From: Limosilactobacillus caviae | GTDB lineage: Bacteria; Bacillota; Bacilli; Lactobacillales; Lactobacillaceae | NCBI RefSeq assembly: GCF_014635905.1 | Contig: NZ_BMDS01000001.1 | Location: 1 to 64,000, forward strand | Reading direction: 5' to 3' | DNA: 64,000 nt | In this document: piece by piece, positions 48,801 to 54,958 of the stretch | Layout: each line of letters opens with the position of its first letter | Numbering within the stretch: the first letter of the stretch is position 1 | Position numbers and translations under genes: made by a program | The notes under the pieces: model-generated | What the model was told of the DNA's origin: nothing | Database searches by the model: none | What the model saw: only the letters and a program-made list of their open reading frames with translations

Positions 48801-51661
48801 ACATTGTATGCGCCAGGGGTTACGTCAATGCTTGGGTTCACTGTAACAACACCAGTTGATGGATCGACATTTGCCCAACTTGGTGTATTCGTACCAGTTG
48901 TAAAAGTGGATCCAGCAGGCATGGTTGTTTCCTTACCATCTTGTCCTACAAAGTTAGGGTCAGCAGTCGCACTTTGTCCTTGTTCTACAGTTACTGAATT
49001 ATAAGATGGAGTGTAAGTATCTGCCATTGGTACGGTAATATTCAATGGAATATTAGCAAAATCGATCGATCCATCTGTATAAGTAACCTTAGCCCAAGCT
49101 GACTTATCGCTAGTCTTCAAATTGCCAGTTGGGTTAGTTGGAGCAGCTTGACCATTCATCAAGTTATTCCATTCAGTTGCATCAGTAGCTGCATCATACC
49201 AAGTTACAGACTTAATAGCAGAAAGATCTGGTGTTATGGTTCCACCGCTAGTACGTAAACCAGAAATACCGTCCTTGGCAGTTAAGTCATTTAAGGTTTG
49301 TCTAGTATTACCATCAATAGTCTTGACTACTGGTTGATATTGATCAGAATCAGTTGGCTTAGCTACTTCTTCTAAAGAACTACCCATTGCAACTCTTTGT
49401 GGAGTCCACCAGTTGAAGTTATTCAAGAGCCGGTTTAAGTATGGAGTTTCATATTTTACACCGTCAGCTGGTTGTCCTTGAGTAACCGTTCCATCAATAA
49501 ATTGATAACTATTAAGTCCAGCTTGGTTTTGAGCAAGATTTACTTGACCGTTTGAGTGTAAAAACTTAATCTCACCATTCTTATTTTGTCCTCGAGCGTT
49601 CCCAGCTTGAGTAAAGCCAGAAATAGCGTTATCACCCCAGTTGTTCTGAGTTTGAATATTTTTGAGATACCAGTAATCAGATGCACCTGTTCCTTTATTT
49701 CCTTCGTCCCATTGAGCAAATGGCAATTTACCACCCGCACTAGAAACAGTTACATTATTATTTTGATTTTCAAGACGAAGTAAAGTACCTGTTTGGTTTC
49801 CTGTACGTTGGAAGTTTACATACTTAGGATTGGTAATAGTAACATGGTTATAACTATTATTTGTACCAGTTCCACCGCCCCACATAGTTACCAATCCATA
49901 TTTAGGGGTATTAGTGAAGAACCCTTTCGTAGCCGATTGAGATTGTTGAGCACTATCTTGTAAGTCAAGCGTAGCACCTTCATGAACATTCAAATCCCAC
50001 TTAGCACCTAAACCACTACCTGAACCAAATGAGATTAATGGTGTAGTAGATTGATTATTATCACCAGTACGAACAATTGTTAACTTACCTTGATTATCTA
50101 AAACATTGGAATCAGCATTAGTAATATTAGCAGCAAAACCAACACCTAATGAAATAGGAGCAAAGTGATAACCATCATAATTAGTTACACCATTGGCACC
50201 ACTACCATCATTACTTTGTTTAGTATTAATATTAACAACGCCAGTTTTACCAATGTTTAAGTTACCAGCCCAAATAGCCATTGAGTGACCATCAGCCATG
50301 TTAGCAATTAAGTTACCATCTACTTGAACAGTACCAGTAATAGCGCTGTTGACAAGCATCCCTTTAACATCTTTAGATTGACCATTTAAGGTTACGGTTG
50401 CACCTTGTTGAATATCAATTGCTGGAGCAGTATCATTTGTTTCATCTTCAACTTTGGCCCGCAAAATGTTGCCACCAGCGTTTTGATCGTTGTTGGTTTT
50501 CGCACTGCTTACGTTAAAGACGGTATTAGTACCTTGGGCAAAAATAATGTGTGATGCTGATACAGCACTTGAATAGTTATAAAGCTGATTTCCCTTAACG
50601 TTTACGGCCTCACAAGTAATGTTGTTATTACCCTTAAAGGTTACCGTAGTGTATGGGTTATCAGTGGTTTGTTGCGCCATTGTAGTGTTGTAGAAGGCAC
50701 CATTTTTAACATCGGCAGTTACGTTTTCAAATGTAACTTTGTTGTTAGTTAAAAGATCAGTCCTTATGTCGTCTCCACCCATATAAATTGGGCTAAACGC
50801 ACCACCAAGAGTAGACCATGAATTATCATAGCCATCAGCATTAATAGTTAAATTCTTGAAAGCAATATCCCACGGATTACTATCTTTTTGGTTGTTAGTA
50901 GTAAAACTAAGGTAATTAGCACCAAAATTAATAGCGTGACCTTGACCATCAATATCTAATCCTCCAGAAATATTAGAACCAGTTAAGTTCATCTTTCCAG
51001 AGTTAACTAGTGGTTGTGGACGATTAATGCCGTTAACATTTGTACCCTTATTAGCGACAGTAATATCACTAGTTAATTTAATTGTACCGATATTAGAGTC
51101 GTTTAAAGCATTAACTAATCCTTGCCAGTCCGCTACTTCTTGTTGTTGAGTACCACGTAAAGTTTTTTGTTGATCCTCTAAAGTAGTAGTAGCATTAGTT
51201 GAAGCAGCCGATGGCATAGTAAACAAAGCTTGATTTAATCCATCTTTTACTGCCTGTTCATATTTATCTGCCATGGGACTTGCGATAGTAGTCTCTGTTG
51301 GCTTTACTGTATCTTCCTTTTGAGCAGGAGTAGCAGCTTGACTCTGTTCATTTTGAGTATCAGTATTCACTACCGTACGGTTCGATGCAGGTACTGTACT
51401 CAAATCCTGTGTTACAGTAACAGGCGTCTTTATTGGAACCACACTCGAATTAGAATCAGTATCACCATTTGTTGATGATTCACTAGCTGGTTGTGTATTG
51501 TTTGCTGATGTAGTATCGGTATCAGCAGACGCATTCATCCCCATAAATGTAAATCCAATTAAGACAGAAGCAACACCAACCGTAAGTTTCTTAATCGCAA
51601 ACCGTTGCTTTTTCGGTTCTTGCTTACGGAATTGTTCCTGTCGATTATTTTTCGATAACAT
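42875..51661 (-). CDS. 2928-residue LPQTG-anchored Rib/Mub adhesin (adhesin 5)
   Basis: ATG at 51661 after GAGAGGGG. YSIRK-type signal (KKQRFAIKKLTVGVASVLIG) to about residue 46; Thr/Ser/Gln-rich linker to about 175; beta-helix head to about 745, ending LLNNFNWW; a Rib-like domain with an insertion (about 774-880); RibLong (880-980); HKT module (about 984-1180); two Rib; second HKT module (about 1340-1587). Then five Mub_B2-like units and one MucBP-like unit interleaved with Rib domains (about 1594-2330), a RibLong plus about five Rib repeats, an Asn/Thr-rich linker, LPQTG near 2890 and an Arg-rich tail. The upstream region (A14 tract between -35 and -10) suggests variable expression. Confidence 0.95.
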   Translation of the reverse strand: MLSKNNRQEQFRKQEPKKQRFAIKKLTVGVASVLIGFTFMGMNASADTDTTSANNTQPASESSTNGDTDSNSSVVPIKTPVTVTQDLSTVPASNRTVVNTDTQNEQSQAATPAQKEDTVKPTETTIASPMADKYEQAVKDGLNQALFTMPSAASTNATTTLEDQQKTLRGTQQQEVADWQGLVNALNDSNIGTIKLTSDITVANKGTNVNGINRPQPLVNSGKMNLTGSNISGGLDIDGQGHAINFGANYLSFTTNNQKDSNPWDIAFKNLTINADGYDNSWSTLGGAFSPIYMGGDDIRTDLLTNNKVTFENVTADVKNGAFYNTTMAQQTTDNPYTTVTFKGNNNITCEAVNVKGNQLYNYSSAVSASHIIFAQGTNTVFNVSSAKTNNDQNAGGNILRAKVEDETNDTAPAIDIQQGATVTLNGQSKDVKGMLVNSAITGTVQVDGNLIANMADGHSMAIWAGNLNIGKTGVVNINTKQSNDGSGANGVTNYDGYHFAPISLGVGFAANITNADSNVLDNQGKLTIVRTGDNNQSTTPLISFGSGSGLGAKWDLNVHEGATLDLQDSAQQSQSATKGFFTNTPKYGLVTMWGGGTGTNNSYNHVTITNPKYVNFQRTGNQTGTLLRLENQNNNVTVSSAGGKLPFAQWDEGNKGTGASDYWYLKNIQTQNNWGDNAISGFTQAGNARGQNKNGEIKFLHSNGQVNLAQNQAGLNSYQFIDGTVTQGQPADGVKYETPYLNRLLNNFNWWTPQRVAMGSSLEEVAKPTDSDQYQPVVKTIDGNTRQTLNDLTAKDGISGLRTSGGTITPDLSAIKSVTWYDAATDATEWNNLMNGQAAPTNPTGNLKTSDKSAWAKVTYTDGSIDFANIPLNITVPMADTYTPSYNSVTVEQGQSATADPNFVGQDGKETTMPAGSTFTTGTNTPSWANVDPSTGVVTVNPSIDVTPGAYNVPVTVTYPDKSTDETTVPVIVTKAGQTVIWGENGAVVTTVDASSLNAHETSENSQVLAPANVVTAQGYKLTDGKLSTTAMPITIDPSTVSWTTTPDTTVETATVAGKQISTSVNIDFTNNDVAKNILGSKNGTVTTNSFTIDAKGAGAKTVSTPVKIALGSDLTSEQFDQLVDNNIPANEIATTTWATKPDENGNGGVVKIAFKDDAANGQPTYLNITIPSSSVDITTNADQYTPEGQQVSTKVGETPDASQGISNKNTLPDGTQYTWQTTPDTTTPGEKPAVVVVTYPDGSQDNVPTNVVVNANPEIKPISTTVGQVPEATQGIANLNNDGSTPVEGYPSGANWITAPDTSKPGTTTGTAKVTYPDGTTETVTIPVAVSDNQDVTIIDDKGHSYSLHAKNVITHKTSDKNIIGAPVIENFKLSYYEGGQNYSKPYIYTLNSDGTAYELTQTGDNPVGVTVNAPQSVPVSEISSIWTPMGAEFGIPGVTGQGQPSSLVSDKNNGTKTITYTGQDNTQGSPYVYPMYSATVDTSKVNWPIFGKGPKAQHPFPFVYIYGAEANGTIPSVNSDVNDLKAALGDAGKLVNTSDLTQAHNSEISSIDWQTLPSLEKANAQAPATVRINFTDGSYLDVPVAVNVIKVDQGVDNKDNHDIYRDITRTITVEGQDAPVVQHVIYSRAKITNLAKPEGQQVTYTAWVAGKNNEGQEVTSFPQFEVTKPGYTATATGATIENINGKQYVPASATITPDSQNETVNVTYTANEHTLVITYVDSQTGKQVGSHYNVSGKTGQEVSVDVAGNVPTNWKLVPNQRVISSYTFGSDDPAPVTYKVEHNTENVPVDKTNSDTYREVTQTIYEVPAGKTEADKTVVRTITVPFQRTGIKDLVTGDITWNAWQGPKDSKLVNGVSTYEIPAYTVAQAKGYDSYVNGSKSTEIASTAVNADSANITDTITYVKEGSTPVPYNPGKEGVNDDMNRYVTRTIVVNNPDGTKVTKNQTVHFTNKDKDGNSGYQDPVTGEITYNAAWHVAGDLNASTGTWDAYTPEVIKGYVANPASVAEKTVNAETQNQTVTINYTKNTPAETDADKYTPEGQDVHTIVGKVPAAKEGISNTGDLPEGTTYTWKTTPDVSKSGTVTGTVIVTYPDHSTDEVPVNVIVTDNQTPVPYNPGKDGVNDEMNRYVTRTIIVDNLDGTKTTTNQTVHFTNEDKDGNSGYKDVATGKVIYNTVWHVAGDLNASTGTWNAFTPKAVKGYVATPASIAAETVNANTPNQTVTISYHKDSDEPIKWNGTNDDMYREVTRTIISHIPNADPQTQIQTVKFTRKDKEGNAGYKDPATNKITWNAWHVVDGTNTTGTWAEYNAPEVKGYTADPVSVAQATVTPDTKDITVDINYTPSATTPTDADKYMPKGQDITVKQGETPDPSDGIKNKGDLPDGTKYTWKDTPDTTIPGDKPAVIVVTYPDGSKDKVPVTIHVTNPTMPTDADKYTPSYPEVVTTPGQTTKTDVTYNGDKPAAGDVTYKIVPGSNVPDWVTVDPATGTITAKVPSDATTQVVTVPVTVTYTDGSSDAITATIVVVATKDHVTNPTGPTDTIKDPEKLPSGTKVVWTPGDQPDPNKKGDQPTSVTITVPGHEPIKIPTSVDYNNPTDADKYTPEGNPITITKGDKVPDPADGIKNKGDLPDGTKYTWDVTPDPEKVGTQTVVVNVNYPDGSQDKVTTTVTVTEPTTDADKYTPEAQPITTPEGKVPDAAEGIKNKSDLPDGTKYTWNDPDKVAQDVKTPGTHDETITINYPDGSKDTVTVAVHVPAPEGQEITTDQGKLPNPADAIKNKDQMPDGTTYTWQQKPDVSTPGDHTGVVAVHFPDGTSYEITVTVHVNATTPDNSKTNNGGNTNTGTGKQITNAGSKTNTTISNNVSATENVNSNLQNVAANTNEQTTKKALPQTGNDTNKTASLVGLGLASIASMFGFSGTLRRRNTGK

Positions 51662-51707
51662 CTAATTACCCCTCTCAATAATAGGATATAAATAAAGTTA
51701 TTTAATT

Positions 51708-51728
51708 AACGGCATAAATTATACCGTT
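51708..51728. promoter_or_regulatory. Operator-like dyad over the -10 of adhesin 5
   Basis: 21-bp palindrome with arms AACGGCATAA and TTATACCGTT (one mismatched pair plus the centre). It covers the TATAAT box and reaches into the A tract. Placement fits a repressor site. Related to the dyad at 31127-31149. Confidence 0.5.
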
Positions 51729-51750
51729 TTTTTTTTTTTTAAATCGGCAA
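51718..51750 (-). promoter_or_regulatory. Candidate phase-variable promoter of adhesin 5
   Basis: On the minus strand TTGCCG (51745-51750) and a perfect TATAAT (51718-51723) are separated by 21 bp, of which 14 are an uninterrupted A run. The spacer is longer than the usual 16-18 bp. Loss of three to five A residues would make it optimal. Start codon is about 57 bp downstream of the -10. Confidence 0.6.
51727..51740. repeat. Homopolymer tract T14 (A14 on the coding strand)
   Basis: Fourteen consecutive T on the plus strand, inside the promoter spacer of adhesin 5. I saw no other run of this length in the window. Confidence 0.9.
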
Positions 51751-51893
51751 GCCTCGCAGAAAGTTATAGAATGATTGCGAGAGTAAGAGATAGAAAGATA
51801 TAAATTTTTTCTACGCATGAAATATTTATCATATATAAAGTGAAATCTTCAATTGCAAGTAAATCAATTAGTTATATTTTGGCTTATTAAATT

Positions 51894-51932
51894 AAAAAAT
51901 GACCGTTAGCATTTTAAAAATACTAACAGCCA
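51894..51932 (-). terminator. Terminator of the flavinylation operon
   Basis: Minus-strand hairpin TGGCTGTTAG / CTAACGGTCA with G-U pairs followed by a T6 run, directly after the apbE stop codon. Confidence 0.8.
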
Positions 51933-51950
51933 TTGTTAATTATAAAGTTA

Positions 51951-52874
51951 TTAAAAACCAACATTCATCATTGATTCATCATTATGAATAAAGATAGCGC
52001 CGCGGTTGCCGGGACGTGACTCCCAGCCTTCAATTGGTTCACCATTGAAAAATAGGCGTTTCGCTTCAATTTCACCCATTACCGATTGATCAGTAAAAAC
52101 TGTCACACTACTTAGGTCTGTTTCAAGGGGGTATCCTGTTCGCGGATCAAGCAAATGGTGATAACGGTGACCGTTTTTAATTAAAAAGCGCTCATAAATG
52201 CCTGATGTCACTGCTGAACATGCTGGCTCACGAACTGTTGCTAGGTTTTCACCCCGATGCAGCTGCGGGTCTTGGACGCCGATAATCCACTGTCCATCAT
52301 CACGACGCGGCGAATTACCAACGAAAAGCAGATTTCCACCAAGATCAATAATCCCTGCAGGCACCCCTGCTTCTTGCCAAAAGTCACGAATCCGATCGGC
52401 AATGTAACCCTTCGCAATTCCGCCAAGGTCAAGTTCCATCCCCGGTTCTTCTAATAAAACAGTCCGTGTATCACGATTTAATAATACCTTATAAGGATCA
52501 ATTAACTTCAGTCGTTCCTTAATCTCCGCATCACTTGGGACCCGTGCACCTTCAAAGCCAATCTTCCATAGTTTAACTAATGGTCCGATTAAAGCGTTAA
52601 AGCCAAAATTTTCTCGACTATATTTTACGGCTAATTCAATCAGGTCAAAGGTCGTTTGTGATACCATTTTAGGCATTTTGCCCGCACCATGATTCACTGA
52701 CATTACCTCTGACTGATCACGGTTAACCGTCAGCTGGTCTTCATAATGGTCGATTAAGTCCATTGATTTTTTTAATAACGAAAAATACTCGTTACCAAAA
52801 ATCGTCAAATTTATCCGTGTTCCTAAGGCATGATGAGTCATTACATGTCGCTGCGCCATCAATTCATTATTCAT
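51951..52874 (-). CDS. apbE: ApbE-type FAD:protein FMN transferase, cytosolic
   Basis: 307 residues. ApbE enzymes move the FMN moiety of FAD onto a Ser/Thr of the motif DxxS/TGAT/S in a target protein, with Mg2+. Family marks visible: LDLGGIAKGYIADR (about residues 152-165), IIDLGGNLLFVGNSP (about 175-190) and HHLLDPRTGYP (about 236-246). There is no signal peptide or lipobox, so it should act in the cytosol, unlike the lipoprotein forms that serve extracytosolic targets. The ATG is 2 bp after the stop of the upstream gene and has no strong ribosome site of its own, so translation is probably coupled. The upstream gene carries four matching target motifs, making it the obvious substrate. Confidence 0.93.
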   Translation of the reverse strand: MNNELMAQRHVMTHHALGTRINLTIFGNEYFSLLKKSMDLIDHYEDQLTVNRDQSEVMSVNHGAGKMPKMVSQTTFDLIELAVKYSRENFGFNALIGPLVKLWKIGFEGARVPSDAEIKERLKLIDPYKVLLNRDTRTVLLEEPGMELDLGGIAKGYIADRIRDFWQEAGVPAGIIDLGGNLLFVGNSPRRDDGQWIIGVQDPQLHRGENLATVREPACSAVTSGIYERFLIKNGHRYHHLLDPRTGYPLETDLSSVTVFTDQSVMGEIEAKRLFFNGEPIEGWESRPGNRGAIFIHNDESMMNVGF

Positions 52875-52876
52875 AA

Positions 52877-54124
52877 TTAGTTTTCGGATGCACCTGTTGT
52901 GGCATCTGCCTCTTCATCATTAGCGTCTACGCTACCTGCGTCGGATGCGCCTGTTGTAGCGTCTGATCCATCAGCTTCCTCAACTGGGGTGGCAGTAACT
53001 GCACTAGTGTTATCAGTGCTATCGTTACTGTCATCGCTTGATTCAGAAGCGCCTGTCGATGCGTCTACGCTATCTTCTGCGTTTTCATCATTACCAGCAT
53101 CTTCATGTTTAGAAGCCCCAGTGTTCCCATCAGTACTCCATGCACCATTTTCAAAGAGGTTAAGAATGTACTCAACACTGCCTGTAAATTCGATTGTACC
53201 GAGGTAATGACCATTGATGTCACGAAGAGCATAATATTGAATCAATGAACGGTGACCATTCATCCATAATGGACGGGTAACAACATCCTTTTCACCATTT
53301 CGGAAGCTGTTAATAATCTTCATTACCGTAGGAACAGCCATTGGCGGATGGCATTCTTGAACAGTTTCGCCAAGAGAAGCTACGTTACGAACGTGTTCCC
53401 GGTTTGGCTTGTCAGAATACCATGCAAAGTGGTCAGTGCTATCAATCAGGTCGATCTCAAATGGAATCGTGCTAAAGATTTGTTGAACTTCCTTTAACGT
53501 TAACCGACCTGTTGGGAAGTTAATATATGCTTCACTAATCGTTGGTTGTTTAACGGACATCTCCAGTCCCTCCTCATTTACTTTTTCAAAAATTTGAATA
53601 TATTCCACAAAATGGGTAAAGCTTTCTTCAAGACTGTCCCGCATTTCAGGATTAATCAAACGGCCATCCTTAGAGAATGAATGACTAGCATTACCAATCA
53701 ATACTTCATTCCCTGGTAATAAGTTAGTATCACAATCTGGGGAAATCAAAATTTGACGCATTTGTACTTGTGACCTAGCAGAAGCTTGCCGACCATACGA
53801 TACCCCAACAACCATTGCCGGTTTATGGGATAAAACATTCGTCTTGTAAGAAAGCCACTCAACCGCGCTCTTTAATGCTGCCGGAATTCCGTGGTCATAT
53901 TCAGGAGTGGAGAAGATAATTCCGTCTGCTGTTTTGATCTTTTGCTTTAACTTCCAGACCTCTGTTTGTTCTGAAAGCGGCGTATCAACACTAAAAGGCG
54001 GCAATTGGTTGATCTCGTAAATCTCAATATCAGCCATTTGGCGGAAATGTTTCTTCATATACTTAAGTAAAATTCGGTTATATGAGAACTTCGCATTTGT
54101 TCCAACTAGTGCAAGAATTTTCAT
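52877..54124 (-). CDS. NAD(P)H-FMN reductase / PAS-like fusion with four flavinylation motifs
   Basis: 415 residues, no signal peptide. Residues 1-190 form a flavodoxin-like NADPH-dependent FMN reductase domain, paralogous to the upstream gene (GTNAKFSYNR near 8; STPEYDHG...LKSAVEWLSY near 73-95). Residues of about 205-320 resemble the PAS domain found in DUF438-type proteins (PTGRLTL...ECHPP...YALRDINGHYLGTIE). The tail from about 325 is Asp/Ser/Ala/Glu-rich and holds DGNTGAS, DASTGAS, DATTGAS and DATTGAS; the predicted acceptor threonines are 335, 357, 391 and 410. Each fits the ApbE target consensus, and apbE follows 2 bp downstream. The ATG overlaps the previous stop by one base (TAATG). 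Inference: a cytosolic electron carrier loading up to four covalent FMNs next to its own NAD(P)H-oxidising domain. Confidence 0.85.
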   Translation of the reverse strand: MKILALVGTNAKFSYNRILLKYMKKHFRQMADIEIYEINQLPPFSVDTPLSEQTEVWKLKQKIKTADGIIFSTPEYDHGIPAALKSAVEWLSYKTNVLSHKPAMVVGVSYGRQASARSQVQMRQILISPDCDTNLLPGNEVLIGNASHSFSKDGRLINPEMRDSLEESFTHFVEYIQIFEKVNEEGLEMSVKQPTISEAYINFPTGRLTLKEVQQIFSTIPFEIDLIDSTDHFAWYSDKPNREHVRNVASLGETVQECHPPMAVPTVMKIINSFRNGEKDVVTRPLWMNGHRSLIQYYALRDINGHYLGTIEFTGSVEYILNLFENGAWSTDGNTGASKHEDAGNDENAEDSVDASTGASESSDDSNDSTDNTSAVTATPVEEADGSDATTGASDAGSVDANDEEADATTGASEN

Positions 54125-54696
54125 TACTTATCCGCCTCCTTCTTTTCAGCAATCATGCGGTTAATCGCCTTAGCATAGTGCTTAAACTCACGCATACATT
54201 TTTCTAAGAAATGGATCGTCATTTCATTAGTAATATTACCATCTTCATCAATGATATTTGCGGCATCACTCATAAAGAATTCTTCATTTTGGAAAATATA
54301 AGCATTTACCCCTGGTGAGATTAAAATATCCCGTAATTGAACTTGTGAACGAGATGAACCCTGCTCATGGGTAGATGCACCAATAATCATCACAGGCTTG
54401 TCCTGCAATGGGTGAACTTCATATGAAAGCCATTCAACTAGACTCTTAAGCGCAGACGTAATTGAGTGGTTGTATTCGGGACTAGCAATAATAACAGCAT
54501 CGGCACTTGCAACACGACGATCAATATCGGCAACAACCTCAGGGATCTTACCCTTGTAATCTTCATTAAACATTGGTACTTGACGAATATCAATCACATC
54601 AATATCATCATCACTAAAATGACGGGCCATAAATTCTAGCAACATCCGGTTATAAGAATGGTTGGCATTGGACCCGGCAATTGCAGCAATTTTCAA
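54124..54696 (-). CDS. NADPH-dependent FMN reductase family protein
   Basis: About 190 residues from a TTG start at 54696, chosen because AAAGGAAG sits 7 bp upstream and the product then begins MKIAAIAGSN like its paralogue. A longer frame starting at 54735 would add a non-conserved leader. Flavodoxin-like fold: GSNANHSYNR (about residues 8-17) for the FMN phosphate and SPEYNHSITSALKSLVEWLS (about 78-97). Likely reduces FMN or quinone-type acceptors with NAD(P)H. First gene of a three-gene operon with tight coupling, so it may deliver electrons to, or form a heteromer with, the flavinylated paralogue. Confidence 0.85.
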   Translation of the reverse strand: MKIAAIAGSNANHSYNRMLLEFMARHFSDDDIDVIDIRQVPMFNEDYKGKIPEVVADIDRRVASADAVIIASPEYNHSITSALKSLVEWLSYEVHPLQDKPVMIIGASTHEQGSSRSQVQLRDILISPGVNAYIFQNEEFFMSDAANIIDEDGNITNEMTIHFLEKCMREFKHYAKAINRMIAEKKEADK

Positions 54697-54770
54697 AAGT
54701 GTCACTTCCTTTAAGTTATTTATGCAACATTTCACATTGTTATTCTACTATATTTTACTCGATCAAAAAA

Positions 54771-54788
54771 CATATTATTAGTAATATG
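54771..54788. promoter_or_regulatory. Dyad between divergent FMN reductase and rlmD genes
   Basis: Perfect arms CATATTA / TAATATG separated by TTAG, 75-92 bp upstream of the FMN reductase start. Could be an operator for the redox operon; no regulator assigned. Confidence 0.35.
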
Positions 54789-54911
54789 CATACTTAATTG
54801 ACTATTTTCGTAATAATTGATTATAAACTAACCTAAATTTTAAAAAGGAAAAGCGGTTATTTAGTTTTTCTACCCGTTATATCTGCATATTTATCCGGTA
54901 GTATTTGGAGA

Positions 54912-54922
54912 TGTGCTAAAAT
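54912..54922 (+). promoter_or_regulatory. Candidate extended -10 for rlmD
   Basis: TGTGCTAAAAT, an extended -10 (TGC immediately before TAAAAT), about 37 bp upstream of the ATG. No clear -35. The ribosome site CGGAG lies at 54947-54951. Confidence 0.4.
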
Positions 54923-54958
54923 ATTAACCACATTGATTTAAAAGAACGGAGAAATAAC

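Noticed and set aside
1-51661. Insertion sequences, integrases or attachment sites explaining the adhesin array
   Set aside because: No transposase or integrase frame, IS-type terminal repeats or tRNA gene were seen anywhere in the region.
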